Below, in pieces: positions 1-5,217 of a stretch of DNA of 5,217 nt. The translations under genes were made by a program, and so were the position numbers. The notes beneath the pieces were generated by a model. The model was given only the letters and a program-made list of their open reading frames with translations. It had not been told where the DNA came from and did not search any database. The stretch's first letter is position 1, and each line of letters begins with the position of its first letter. This DNA comes from Bacteroidetes bacterium ADurb.Bin302 (lineage in GTDB: Bacteria > Bacteroidota > Bacteroidia > Bacteroidales > Paludibacteraceae): assembly GCA_002069025.1 (NCBI GenBank), contig MWBK01000225.1, positions 1-5,217 on the forward strand, in the 5' to 3' direction.

Positions 1-384
1 TGTATATTGCCCATTATTCACACTCTTACCACTACCAATTGTGTATTGGTGTGCGTAAGTCGTTCCGCTTGCTCGATTTGTATCAATAGTTCCATCACCC
101 CAATCAATTGAGTAAGTGCCTGTGCTTGCAACGGTAACGGCAAATGCAACCCCTGTTCCACCATCACTTACTAATAAGTTAATTTCATTATTATTTACGG
201 TTGAAATATCAATCCAATCGGGATGCGGTTGCCATCCACCACCACCTGTCTCAATATCGTCAATATAATCAGAATATGTATCCAATTTAGCATCAGAGGG
301 AACTGTAACGCCTTTATTTTCAATTGCAGTCTTAATTTCTGCTTTTGCATCTTGTAATCTTGATATTTGACTTGCTATACTCAT
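1..384 (-). CDS. Tail adhesin-like protein with helical leader and PKD-like domain (N-terminal 128 residues)
   Basis: The frame is open from the ATG at 382-384 through base 1, so the gene continues beyond the window. It was identified by translating the minus strand directly. The start overlaps the preceding TGA as ATGA; GGCGGGA just upstream is poorly spaced for a ribosome binding site. Residues 1-44 (MSIASQISRLQDAKAEIKTA, then IENKGVTVPSDAKLDTYSDYIDDI) are a helical leader that I recognise from many phage tail and adhesin-type proteins. GGGG at 47-50 forms a flexible linker. Residues about 56-115 (DWIDISTV, INLLVSDGG, FAVTVASTGTYSIDWGDGTI, then ASGTTYAHQYTI) resemble a PKD-like beta sandwich, with WGDGT at 95-99 as the characteristic turn. 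A host- or surface-binding tail protein is likely; the rest, including any receptor-binding tip, lies outside the window. Confidence 0.85.
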   Translation of the reverse strand, partial: MSIASQISRLQDAKAEIKTAIENKGVTVPSDAKLDTYSDYIDDIETGGGGWQPHPDWIDISTVNNNEINLLVSDGGTGVAFAVTVASTGTYSIDWGDGTIDTNRASGTTYAHQYTIGSGKSVNNGQYT

Positions 385-689
385 ATTCCCGCCAATAATG
401 TTTCAACGCCTGTTAATAAATCATCTATCTTGTCTAATGCTAATTGCACGGTATTATCAGTCCCCGCTAATGCTACAAAGTTAGTAGTCACCACACTAAC
501 AGCACTCGCAGGAATTACTACCCAATTACCCTGTCCATTTATAAATTTATTAGCATCATTAGGTAATTTAGGCAATAACCCGTGAGCACTTATTGATGCG
601 TTCAAAGTTGTTTCATCAGAAAAAGATAAATCGTCTTCTGTAAGTGAAGCGTCTTTGATTTGTGTGCCTGGAATTTGAGTTTGTACCAT
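381..689 (-). CDS. Small fibre-like tail protein (102 aa)
   Basis: Short complete gene. I start it at the ATG ending at 689, four bases after the tail fibre stop, giving MVQTQIPGTQ. An in-frame TTG at 708-710 would add seven residues and overlap the fibre gene, but neither start has a Shine-Dalgarno site and IPGTQIKDASLTEDDL is the usual beginning of this type of segment. The N-terminal IPGTQIKDASLTEDDLSF and the following LLPKLPNDANKFINGQGNWV (38-57) are patterns frequent in phage tail fibres and tail-associated proteins; the second is like the short repeats that precede receptor-binding tips. The last part, NTVQLALDKIDDLLTGVETLL (79-99), looks like an amphipathic helix and could form a trimeric coiled coil. 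It is probably an accessory piece of the fibre or a separately encoded fibre segment. Its TGA stop overlaps the next ATG as ATGA, so translation is probably coupled. Confidence 0.8.
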   Translation of the reverse strand: MVQTQIPGTQIKDASLTEDDLSFSDETTLNASISAHGLLPKLPNDANKFINGQGNWVVIPASAVSVVTTNFVALAGTDNTVQLALDKIDDLLTGVETLLAGI

Positions 690-693
690 TTTT

Positions 694-1623
694 TTAATAC
701 CAATAATCAACTAATAATTTCTCACCACTCAAAGGTGCTGATAACATCGTAATTGTTGCACCGCTAATTGTATAATCATTACCTGCCCCCGCTTGCAAAC
801 GTATACCATTCCTAAATAATTTCTCTGAACCTGAAACAGGTGTATTTGCAAGTGTAAATGCCGTATTACTGCCGTTAATATCGCCCGTTGGCACTTCACC
901 TGACGCCTCGCTTTTGCCTGCCCTATTCCCTGAGATCCAAGTATCTAATTTACCACTTGCATCTGCAATTGGTATTTTACTCGCTGTTGGAGTTGCTGTT
1001 GCATTTGCAGGGTCTTGAACTACTTTACTTGAAGCGTCTAATGAAGCATAACCACTTGCCGCTCCTTTTTTTGCTGTATTTTCAGGGGTAAATCCTAACG
1101 CACTTTGCTTATTATTAAATGTATTCCAATCCGTTGAACTCAATAAGCCAGTCAATGCACTTGTTGCTACACGTGTTGCATTGGTATGTTCAGTTGAAGT
1201 TAAATGATAATACTCACCTGTTGTTCCACCTTGAATTGCTGATAATAAGTTATGCTCATTTATAGTTGCGGACATTCTAATCCACCTTCCAGGACTGGCA
1301 TCACTTGCTATATTTGTAGGTCTAATTACAGTTGTGTCATTTGACGTCGCCGATGATTCTGCGTCATATCTATATAAACCTAAACTTTCAGCATTGATAA
1401 GCATTTTGTCAGCGTAATCTGTAAGTGCTTTAAGTGCTGTTAAATCTGCAACGGGCGCGTGGATTGAACCGCCCATACCACTTACAGCGGTATCTAATTG
1501 TGTTTTAGTTACTGCGTCCTGAGCGTTTGTTCCATTTGCCAAATTGACTATTTTATTATTCAGTAAGTCCAGATTTGCATCCACTTGGACTTGCGAGCTT
1601 GTTCTAATTTTTGTTGTTGCCAT
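694..1623 (-). CDS. Phage tail fibre protein (309 aa)
   Basis: Complete gene with AAGGAA at 1629-1634, five bases before the ATG, and a 14-base gap to the metallophosphoesterase stop. The protein is a string of segments seen in many phage tail fibres. Residues 14-45 (VDANLDLLNNKIVNLANGTN, then AQDAVTKTQLDTA) are the typical collar or leader segment. Residues about 53-117 (SIHAPVADLTALKAL, GLYRYDAES, PGRWIRMS) form a recurrent beta domain. HNLLSAIQGGTTGEYYHLTS (124-143) and LLSSTDWNTFNNKQSALGFTP (160-180) are common fibre repeats. KKGAASGYASLDASSKVVQ (185-203) is a familiar linker. The C-terminal block GSNTAFTLANTPVSGSEKLFRNGIRL to DYWY (251-309) is a widespread fibre-tip beta domain. Such proteins usually trimerise and contribute to host attachment at the tail tip. 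Host range cannot be inferred. No chaperone or lysin-like domain is present. Confidence 0.93.
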   Translation of the reverse strand: MATTKIRTSSQVQVDANLDLLNNKIVNLANGTNAQDAVTKTQLDTAVSGMGGSIHAPVADLTALKALTDYADKMLINAESLGLYRYDAESSATSNDTTVIRPTNIASDASPGRWIRMSATINEHNLLSAIQGGTTGEYYHLTSTEHTNATRVATSALTGLLSSTDWNTFNNKQSALGFTPENTAKKGAASGYASLDASSKVVQDPANATATPTASKIPIADASGKLDTWISGNRAGKSEASGEVPTGDINGSNTAFTLANTPVSGSEKLFRNGIRLQAGAGNDYTISGATITMLSAPLSGEKLLVDYWY

Positions 1624-1628
1624 TTTAT

Positions 1629-1634
1629 TTCCTT
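1629..1634 (-). promoter_or_regulatory. Shine-Dalgarno site of the tail fibre gene
   Basis: The minus strand reads TTAAGGAAATAAAATG; AAGGAA lies five bases from the ATG at 1623. It is a moderate ribosome binding site and supports this start. Confidence 0.65.
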
Positions 1635-1637
1635 AAT

Positions 1638-2627
1638 TTAAATTTCTATTTTCCCATCTTTGATACGTTTATTCTTAACTACAAAATTATCATTTTTTAT
1701 ATCAATAATACCAAAACCGTGATTCCAGTTATTCACAATAGAATATCTCGGGCTTAATCCACATAAACAGCCTATACTCCAAGCTGTAATATCTTGGTCT
1801 TCTAAATTCTTTACTCTTGATACATCAGTAATATGATGATGTCCAAATATTACATTATAAAATGCACGGAGTAATTTATTGCGTGCTGGGTATATCGCAC
1901 CACCAGCTCGTATTTCGTGTCCGTGCAAAATCATTAAAGATACACCATCTATCTTAATTTTATCCATTTCGTTAATACAGTCAATACCACGCTCTTTCAA
2001 ATGCAATAATTGATATAAAGATAGTTGTTCAATATTCGTAAATTCTACTGCATTACGCCATATAAAATCTGATAATCGCATTTCGTGATTGCCCATACGA
2101 TATATAATTCGTTTGAATTTATATTGTAAATAATCTAAAAATTGATTACCAATTTTGATTTCATAATTCAAATCACGCATACGACCATCCCTGTTGAATT
2201 TCGATAATGAATACAAATCCATCATATCACCATTAATGATTAATGTATCTATATCATTATCCTTTAAATCATTGAGTGCAATTTCAATTGCTCTGTTATC
2301 TTGATATGGTAAATGTATATCACTTATAATTCCAATTCGCTTTGCATTCTGGATAATATATAACTCAGGTTCTACATAAGAACTTTCAGGCATTTGCGGA
2401 CCTGCTACTAAAACCTCACTCTTCTGTCGCATTTCAGTTTTCTGATATTCTAAATGAAAATCTCTTATTCTCTTCCGCAAACTATCCGTTGGTGAATTAT
2501 AGAATATGCCAGGTGATTTTGATAAAAGCTTTGCTAATTGTAATGTAGATATAAATTTATTTTCTTCTTTGTCTAATATACGGCGTACTGCCTCACGCTC
2601 CTCTTCTGTTAATTGATATTGTTGCAT
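1638..2627 (-). CDS. Calcineurin-like metallophosphoesterase, phage type (329 aa)
   Basis: Complete enzyme of the calcineurin-like metallophosphoesterase superfamily, which uses two metal ions to hydrolyse phosphoester bonds in proteins, nucleotides or nucleic acids. All core motifs are visible: D103-x-H105 in IISDIHLP, G133-D134-x-x-D137 in INGDMMDLYS, G179-N180-H181-E182, H235-G236-H237 in MILHGHEI, and G262-H263-H264-H265. All expected metal ligands are present, so it should be active. Residues about 1-65 are an extra helical segment (LTEEEREAVRRILDKEE, then STLQLAKLLSKSP and DSLRKRIRDFHLEY) that resembles a small DNA-binding or winged-helix unit. A similar leader, and a C-terminal WNHGFGII-like segment (301-308 here), occur as I recall in metallophosphoesterases of many phages. 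The substrate cannot be read from sequence; a DNA end-processing, nucleotide or protein phosphatase role are all possible. The ATG lies 11 bases after the previous TAA and has no clear Shine-Dalgarno site, suggesting coupled or weak translation. Confidence 0.95.
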   Translation of the reverse strand: MQQYQLTEEEREAVRRILDKEENKFISTLQLAKLLSKSPGIFYNSPTDSLRKRIRDFHLEYQKTEMRQKSEVLVAGPQMPESSYVEPELYIIQNAKRIGIISDIHLPYQDNRAIEIALNDLKDNDIDTLIINGDMMDLYSLSKFNRDGRMRDLNYEIKIGNQFLDYLQYKFKRIIYRMGNHEMRLSDFIWRNAVEFTNIEQLSLYQLLHLKERGIDCINEMDKIKIDGVSLMILHGHEIRAGGAIYPARNKLLRAFYNVIFGHHHITDVSRVKNLEDQDITAWSIGCLCGLSPRYSIVNNWNHGFGIIDIKNDNFVVKNKRIKDGKIEI

Positions 2628-2638
2628 ATTGTATCATT

Positions 2639-4027
2639 TTAAGGTATTATAATTTCTTCTAATCTATACCAAAACTTATAATTCGGTATCATTGGGTCTA
2701 CAAAATTAATCTTGTCTTTTTCTAATTCAGATAGTCCTGGAAAAGTTGTGCCTTTTTTCACGCCCCATACCCTTATAGTGTTAGCATCTAAAACATTATA
2801 CCAAGGCACTACATCATTATATAATGGTTGGAAAGACTCCAAATGATTATAAGGATCACCATAATTATCCCGTACTTGATTTAATTGCAATATAAAATTA
2901 TATAATTTTGCTTCTTCTAATTGCCAATTATGTGCAATATCACCATACCATATTTGCCCATATTCTGTGTCATATTGGCTTCTGACAGTCAATATAACAT
3001 AACCAACTTTCACTCGTGGCGGTCTCTGCGTAGGTATTTCATTAGGATCAATCTCGATAACCACATTGCGTGATTTTAATAAACGATCTACACCATCTAA
3101 TGCACCAGTTTCGTAATCAGGCAATTGTCCTGTTTTACTACGCACCCGCCCACGCATACCATATCCAAATTCAATCTGCCCTAATGTTAAAAACTCATCT
3201 AACCATATTGCTTTCTCGCCTGATACACGCATACCAGTCTCATATCTTACTGGTGGTGTGTTACCTGTATTTACTCCATCAGGATCTGATGTAACAAATA
3301 TCGGGTTGGTAGGATGTATATTTTCTTGATTAAATGTAATATACCGAGTTACATCATAATAATTATTATCATCAGGTGCAATTAATCGAAATCGAGCTGA
3401 CCAGGTAGAAGTTAAAGGCATATAATCAGGATCATCAATTAATCGAAACGCATATTCTTTTAAATGCGTTAGAGTTGTTCCAGGTGCTGAATCAAGGTAT
3501 CCCCTTTCTGCATTAAAAGGTGTCCATCCCACATCACCCGTAGGATTTAAATTATACTCTACATTATATACCGTATATTCATCTTCATAAATACGATCCC
3601 ACCGAATATTAAATAAATCGGCATATCCATAAGTGTCTTTATCACTACCTTCAGGCACAATATCTGATACAGATGGAATTGTAATACGTACAGCAATATA
3701 TCTGATTTTGCAATTTGCTATCGCAAAATGTGCGGGTGTAGTTGCATCCTCAATTTTAATTCGGAAATTATCATTATAATATACTGTTGGATCTGCTGTA
3801 TGCCCAATATAATCCTCTGCTTCCGAAGCTGTCATTGTATATTGATATGAATACCCAGCTGTGCTAGTTGCAATATTAATCCAATTTGCACCTCCATCCA
3901 CAGATATATATATATTGTATATAGTACCTGGCGGGTCATAAGTATCTGTCCAGGTTATTGTTGTTGTTGTATTAGCCGATGTCTGAAATTTTACATCAAT
4001 AAATTGCGGGTTTGTTATCTCTATCAT
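2639..4027 (-). CDS. Putative virion protein: two Ig/FN3-like domains plus HNW module (462 aa)
   Basis: Complete gene, 462 residues, starting 13 bases after the previous stop. Residues about 1-112 look like an immunoglobulin or fibronectin type III-like fold: TTTITWTDTY, then YNIYISVDGGANWINIA, then NDNFRIKIED. The segment SVDGGANW (42-49) fits the Asp-box pattern SxDxGxxW. A second similar domain spans about 115-235 (FNIRWDRIYEDEYTVYNVEY, then EYAFRLIDDP and ARFRLIAPDD). From about 264 to the end is the module shared with the two upstream genes: GMRVSGEKAIWLDEFLTLGQ (265-284), EYGQIWYGDIAHNW (355-368), FILQLN (378-383) and LDANTIRVWGVKKG (413-426). There is no signal peptide or membrane span. 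Ig-like domains are common surface decorations of tailed-phage capsids, tails and baseplates, so an exposed virion role is likely, but the exact part is unknown. It could also be a tail-tip or adhesin-scaffold protein. Confidence 0.9.
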   Translation of the reverse strand: MIEITNPQFIDVKFQTSANTTTTITWTDTYDPPGTIYNIYISVDGGANWINIATSTAGYSYQYTMTASEAEDYIGHTADPTVYYNDNFRIKIEDATTPAHFAIANCKIRYIAVRITIPSVSDIVPEGSDKDTYGYADLFNIRWDRIYEDEYTVYNVEYNLNPTGDVGWTPFNAERGYLDSAPGTTLTHLKEYAFRLIDDPDYMPLTSTWSARFRLIAPDDNNYYDVTRYITFNQENIHPTNPIFVTSDPDGVNTGNTPPVRYETGMRVSGEKAIWLDEFLTLGQIEFGYGMRGRVRSKTGQLPDYETGALDGVDRLLKSRNVVIEIDPNEIPTQRPPRVKVGYVILTVRSQYDTEYGQIWYGDIAHNWQLEEAKLYNFILQLNQVRDNYGDPYNHLESFQPLYNDVVPWYNVLDANTIRVWGVKKGTTFPGLSELEKDKINFVDPMIPNYKFWYRLEEIIIP

Positions 4028-4035
4028 TTTTTATA

Positions 4036-4042
4036 TCTCCTT
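4036..4042 (-). promoter_or_regulatory. Shine-Dalgarno site of the 462-aa gene, overlapping the preceding stop
   Basis: The minus strand reads TAAGGAGA: the TAA of the 262-aa gene (4041-4043) overlaps AAGGAGA (4036-4042), eight bases before the ATG at 4027. It is a near-perfect consensus, and the overlap with the stop would favour translational coupling. Confidence 0.85.
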
Positions 4043-4829
4043 AATTATTTGCCCAACTGGCATCAGGATATTCCGATGTGTTCGTTGGTTCAATCCTATG
4101 TAATATAAATGAGAATGTGCGTGTATAATTTGCTTTACTGAAAGCATTAGGATCATTCATATATGTAAAATTATGGACTAAACCTAACTCTTCATTTTCA
4201 TAACTATACGTATTAGGAAATCTCAATTTGCAATCTCTGGCATCATCGCCTGGGTTCCATTTATACCAGCCTGGACTGTCTGGATCTGCAGAATTTAAAC
4301 TTTGTGGCACCGTTACCATAATAGGTACTGATGAAAATAATCTAATAGCGTTGCCACTTAATGGATGATGATGTATTAATGCCTCAAAACCAACCGTGCC
4401 ATAAAAATCAGAACCATTTTGTGTTTTACCCGTACTAATCGGATTAATTTGTAAAATATAATCGTGCTGATGTAATAAATTCCAATTATGGAATATATCC
4501 ATATATATTGAAGAACCATAATATATAGGATGTTCTTGCGATAACCCATCCTGCTCATAATCCGCATCTAATGCTCCAATATGCCGTGTAGCATCTGTAT
4601 TAGGTGGTCTATATGCAAATGATACAATTCCTAAAATACTTGTAGGTAATTCAATGCCTGGCGTATATCCAACTGACGCATTTATACGAACATCGTGATT
4701 ACTTAAATATTCAAAATATACATTCGTGCCTGGCACAACTTGACTGCGAGTTAAAAACTCATCAGGCATTTGTGCTTTTTCACCCGCTATACGTACACCT
4801 AAATCTCTCCGCTTAGCTAACTCTGACAT
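4041..4829 (-). CDS. Putative virion structural protein, HNW-module paralog (262 aa)
   Basis: Complete gene for a 262-residue protein of no family I can name. The start is supported by GGGGAGA at 4837-4843, seven bases before the ATG; the gap to the preceding gene's stop is 18 bases. Near the N-terminus, residues 11-30 read GVRIAGEKAQMPDEFLTRSQ, almost repeated at residues 265-284 of the next protein. YYGSSIYMDIFHNW (103-116) and the following strand ending in YILQIN (124-129) define the module shared with both neighbours; NAIRLFSSV (160-168) is the likely equivalent of NTIRVWGV downstream. Unlike its relatives it has about 50 extra residues after the module's NxI strand (roughly 173-225, rich in Pro, Asp, Trp and Asn), before a final strand around RTFSFILHRIEP (237-248). 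There is no signal peptide or membrane segment. It has almost nothing in front of the shared module, so it may be the minimal form of the family. Virion role is inferred. Confidence 0.9.
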   Translation of the reverse strand: MSELAKRRDLGVRIAGEKAQMPDEFLTRSQVVPGTNVYFEYLSNHDVRINASVGYTPGIELPTSILGIVSFAYRPPNTDATRHIGALDADYEQDGLSQEHPIYYGSSIYMDIFHNWNLLHQHDYILQINPISTGKTQNGSDFYGTVGFEALIHHHPLSGNAIRLFSSVPIMVTVPQSLNSADPDSPGWYKWNPGDDARDCKLRFPNTYSYENEELGLVHNFTYMNDPNAFSKANYTRTFSFILHRIEPTNTSEYPDASWANN

Positions 4830-4836
4830 TTATCTA

Positions 4837-4843
4837 TCTCCCC
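4837..4843 (-). promoter_or_regulatory. Shine-Dalgarno site of the 262-aa structural gene
   Basis: The minus strand reads GGGGAGA, then seven bases (TAGATAA), then ATG. This is a strong purine-rich ribosome binding site at normal spacing and fixes the start at 4829. Confidence 0.8.
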
Positions 4844-4847
4844 ATAT

Positions 4848-5217
4848 TTACAAACTTAATAAATTATATTTAAAAACTATGTTAGTCCTTACTTGACGCA
4901 ATTCTTCGTTAATCCAATATAACTGTTGCGTATATGAATAACCTCGATAATATTTTAAATCGGGTTTATAAATCCCGTGTATAATAATACGATTATTATC
5001 CAATCCCTCCACTCTCGGTATGAAATCTTGATGGGGCAATATAGTGGGACTTACATCAGCACCATCAGATACATCAATTTCCATTAAATCTACTAATTGA
5101 ATAATAAAATTATTCTTATCCTTTAATCCCCAATTATGTTCTATTAATTTATATATATACCAACCGTAATATCCATTCGCTGGCGTATAAGCATAATAAT
5201 CATATAAATATCGATTG
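4848..5217 (-). CDS. Putative virion structural protein, HNW-module paralog (C-terminal part only)
   Basis: The reading frame is open from the right edge of the window to a TAA at 4848-4850, so this is the last 122 or so codons of a gene starting outside. An in-frame ATG at 5082-5084 exists, but translation is continuous upstream of it and the upstream residues match the neighbouring proteins, so it is not the start. I do not recognise the family. The upstream part reads YYGWYIYKLIEHNW followed by GLKDKNNFIIQL, which aligns without gaps over 14 residues with the next gene (YYGSSIYMDIFHNW) and with the gene after that (EYGQIWYGDIAHNW). The later LDNNRIIIHGIYKP matches LDANTIRVWGVKKG in the 462-residue protein. 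From HNW to the stop is 96 residues here and 97 there. The protein is rich in Tyr, Ile and Asn, as in beta-structured phage proteins. Role in the virion (tail, baseplate or decoration) is inferred from context. Confidence 0.85.
   Translation of the reverse strand, partial: NRYLYDYYAYTPANGYYGWYIYKLIEHNWGLKDKNNFIIQLVDLMEIDVSDGADVSPTILPHQDFIPRVEGLDNNRIIIHGIYKPDLKYYRGYSYTQQLYWINEELRQVRTNIVFKYNLLSL

Noticed and set aside
381..383. TGA read as an amino acid (recoded genome)
   Set aside because: Tryptophan codons I translated are TGG, the other stops are TAA, and the next gene begins in another frame with its own ATG.
689..695. Run of seven A on the minus strand as a frameshift site joining the fibre and 102-aa genes
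   Set aside because: The fibre TAA (694-696) lies at the front of the run, so a ribosome would stop before slipping on it, and the fibre protein ends with a normal terminal domain.
708..710. TTG as start of the 102-aa gene, giving 109 residues
   Set aside because: It would overlap the fibre gene, has no ribosome binding site, and the ATG ending at 689 directly precedes the familiar fibre-type sequence.
367..1091. Plus-strand open frames at 367-585 and 888-1091
   Set aside because: They lie opposite well-supported fibre genes and their translations are low-complexity, Leu/Thr-rich antisense shadows.
3070..3294. Plus-strand open frame within the 462-aa gene
   Set aside because: It covers the antisense of the conserved GEKA/DEFLT region and has no protein-like pattern.
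4376..4567. Minus-strand 63-codon frame inside the 262-aa gene
   Set aside because: It is a shifted frame of a gene whose own frame holds the conserved HNW module.
5143..5160. TATATA-rich stretches here and near 3904-3918 as promoters
   Set aside because: Both sit inside coding sequence and come from Tyr/Ile codons; no matching -35 element or intergenic gap is present.
1..5217. CRISPR array, tRNA, insertion sequence, toxin-antitoxin or new defence system
   Set aside because: The window is almost fully occupied by six phage-type genes; I saw no regular direct repeats, cloverleaf, terminal inverted repeats, transposase or defence-type domain set.

Overview
This window looks like part of the virion-structure region of a tailed double-stranded DNA phage or prophage. 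All six genes I can support lie on the minus strand, so transcription runs from high to low coordinates. They are packed head to tail with gaps of only a few bases or a 4-base start/stop overlap. I see no intergenic stretch over 20 bases, no RNA gene, no terminator and no promoter, so the window appears to sit inside one long polycistronic unit. Both edge genes are cut by the window. The DNA is clearly AT-rich in most places. The host cannot be named from this sequence: several genes have good purine-rich Shine-Dalgarno sites, while the metallophosphoesterase and tail-fibre genes resemble ones common in phages from environmental and gut bacteria.

Right part (about 2639-5217): three consecutive genes encode proteins of unrecognised family that appear to be paralogs. 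All three carry an ungapped segment of the form YG..[IW]Y..I.HNW, followed by a hydrophobic strand with Q, and at a conserved distance a further strand near N.I or NRI. The two complete copies also share GxRxxGEKAxxxDEFLTxxQ, 96-98 residues before HNW. The second complete protein carries two immunoglobulin/fibronectin-like domains in front of the shared module. Repetition, beta-rich character and neighbourhood suggest virion components such as tail, baseplate or decoration proteins, but this is inference.

Middle (1638-2627): a complete calcineurin-like metallophosphoesterase with all canonical metal-binding motifs and an extra N-terminal helical, possibly DNA-binding, segment. It is an enzyme embedded between structural genes, and its start has no recognisable ribosome binding site.

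Left part (1-1623): three short fibre/adhesin-type genes. The first is a 309-residue tail-fibre protein built from widely shared phage-fibre segments. The second is a 102-residue fibre-like accessory protein. The third is the N-terminal 128 residues of a protein with a helical phage-tail leader, a glycine linker and a PKD-like beta domain, continuing past base 1. By hand count this part is richer in G+C than the middle and right parts, which fits a modular host-recognition cassette. A plausible overall picture is tail/baseplate accessory proteins first, then the enzyme, then the host-contacting fibres. I found no clear new defence or mobile system; the most notable feature is the tandem family of HNW-module proteins.
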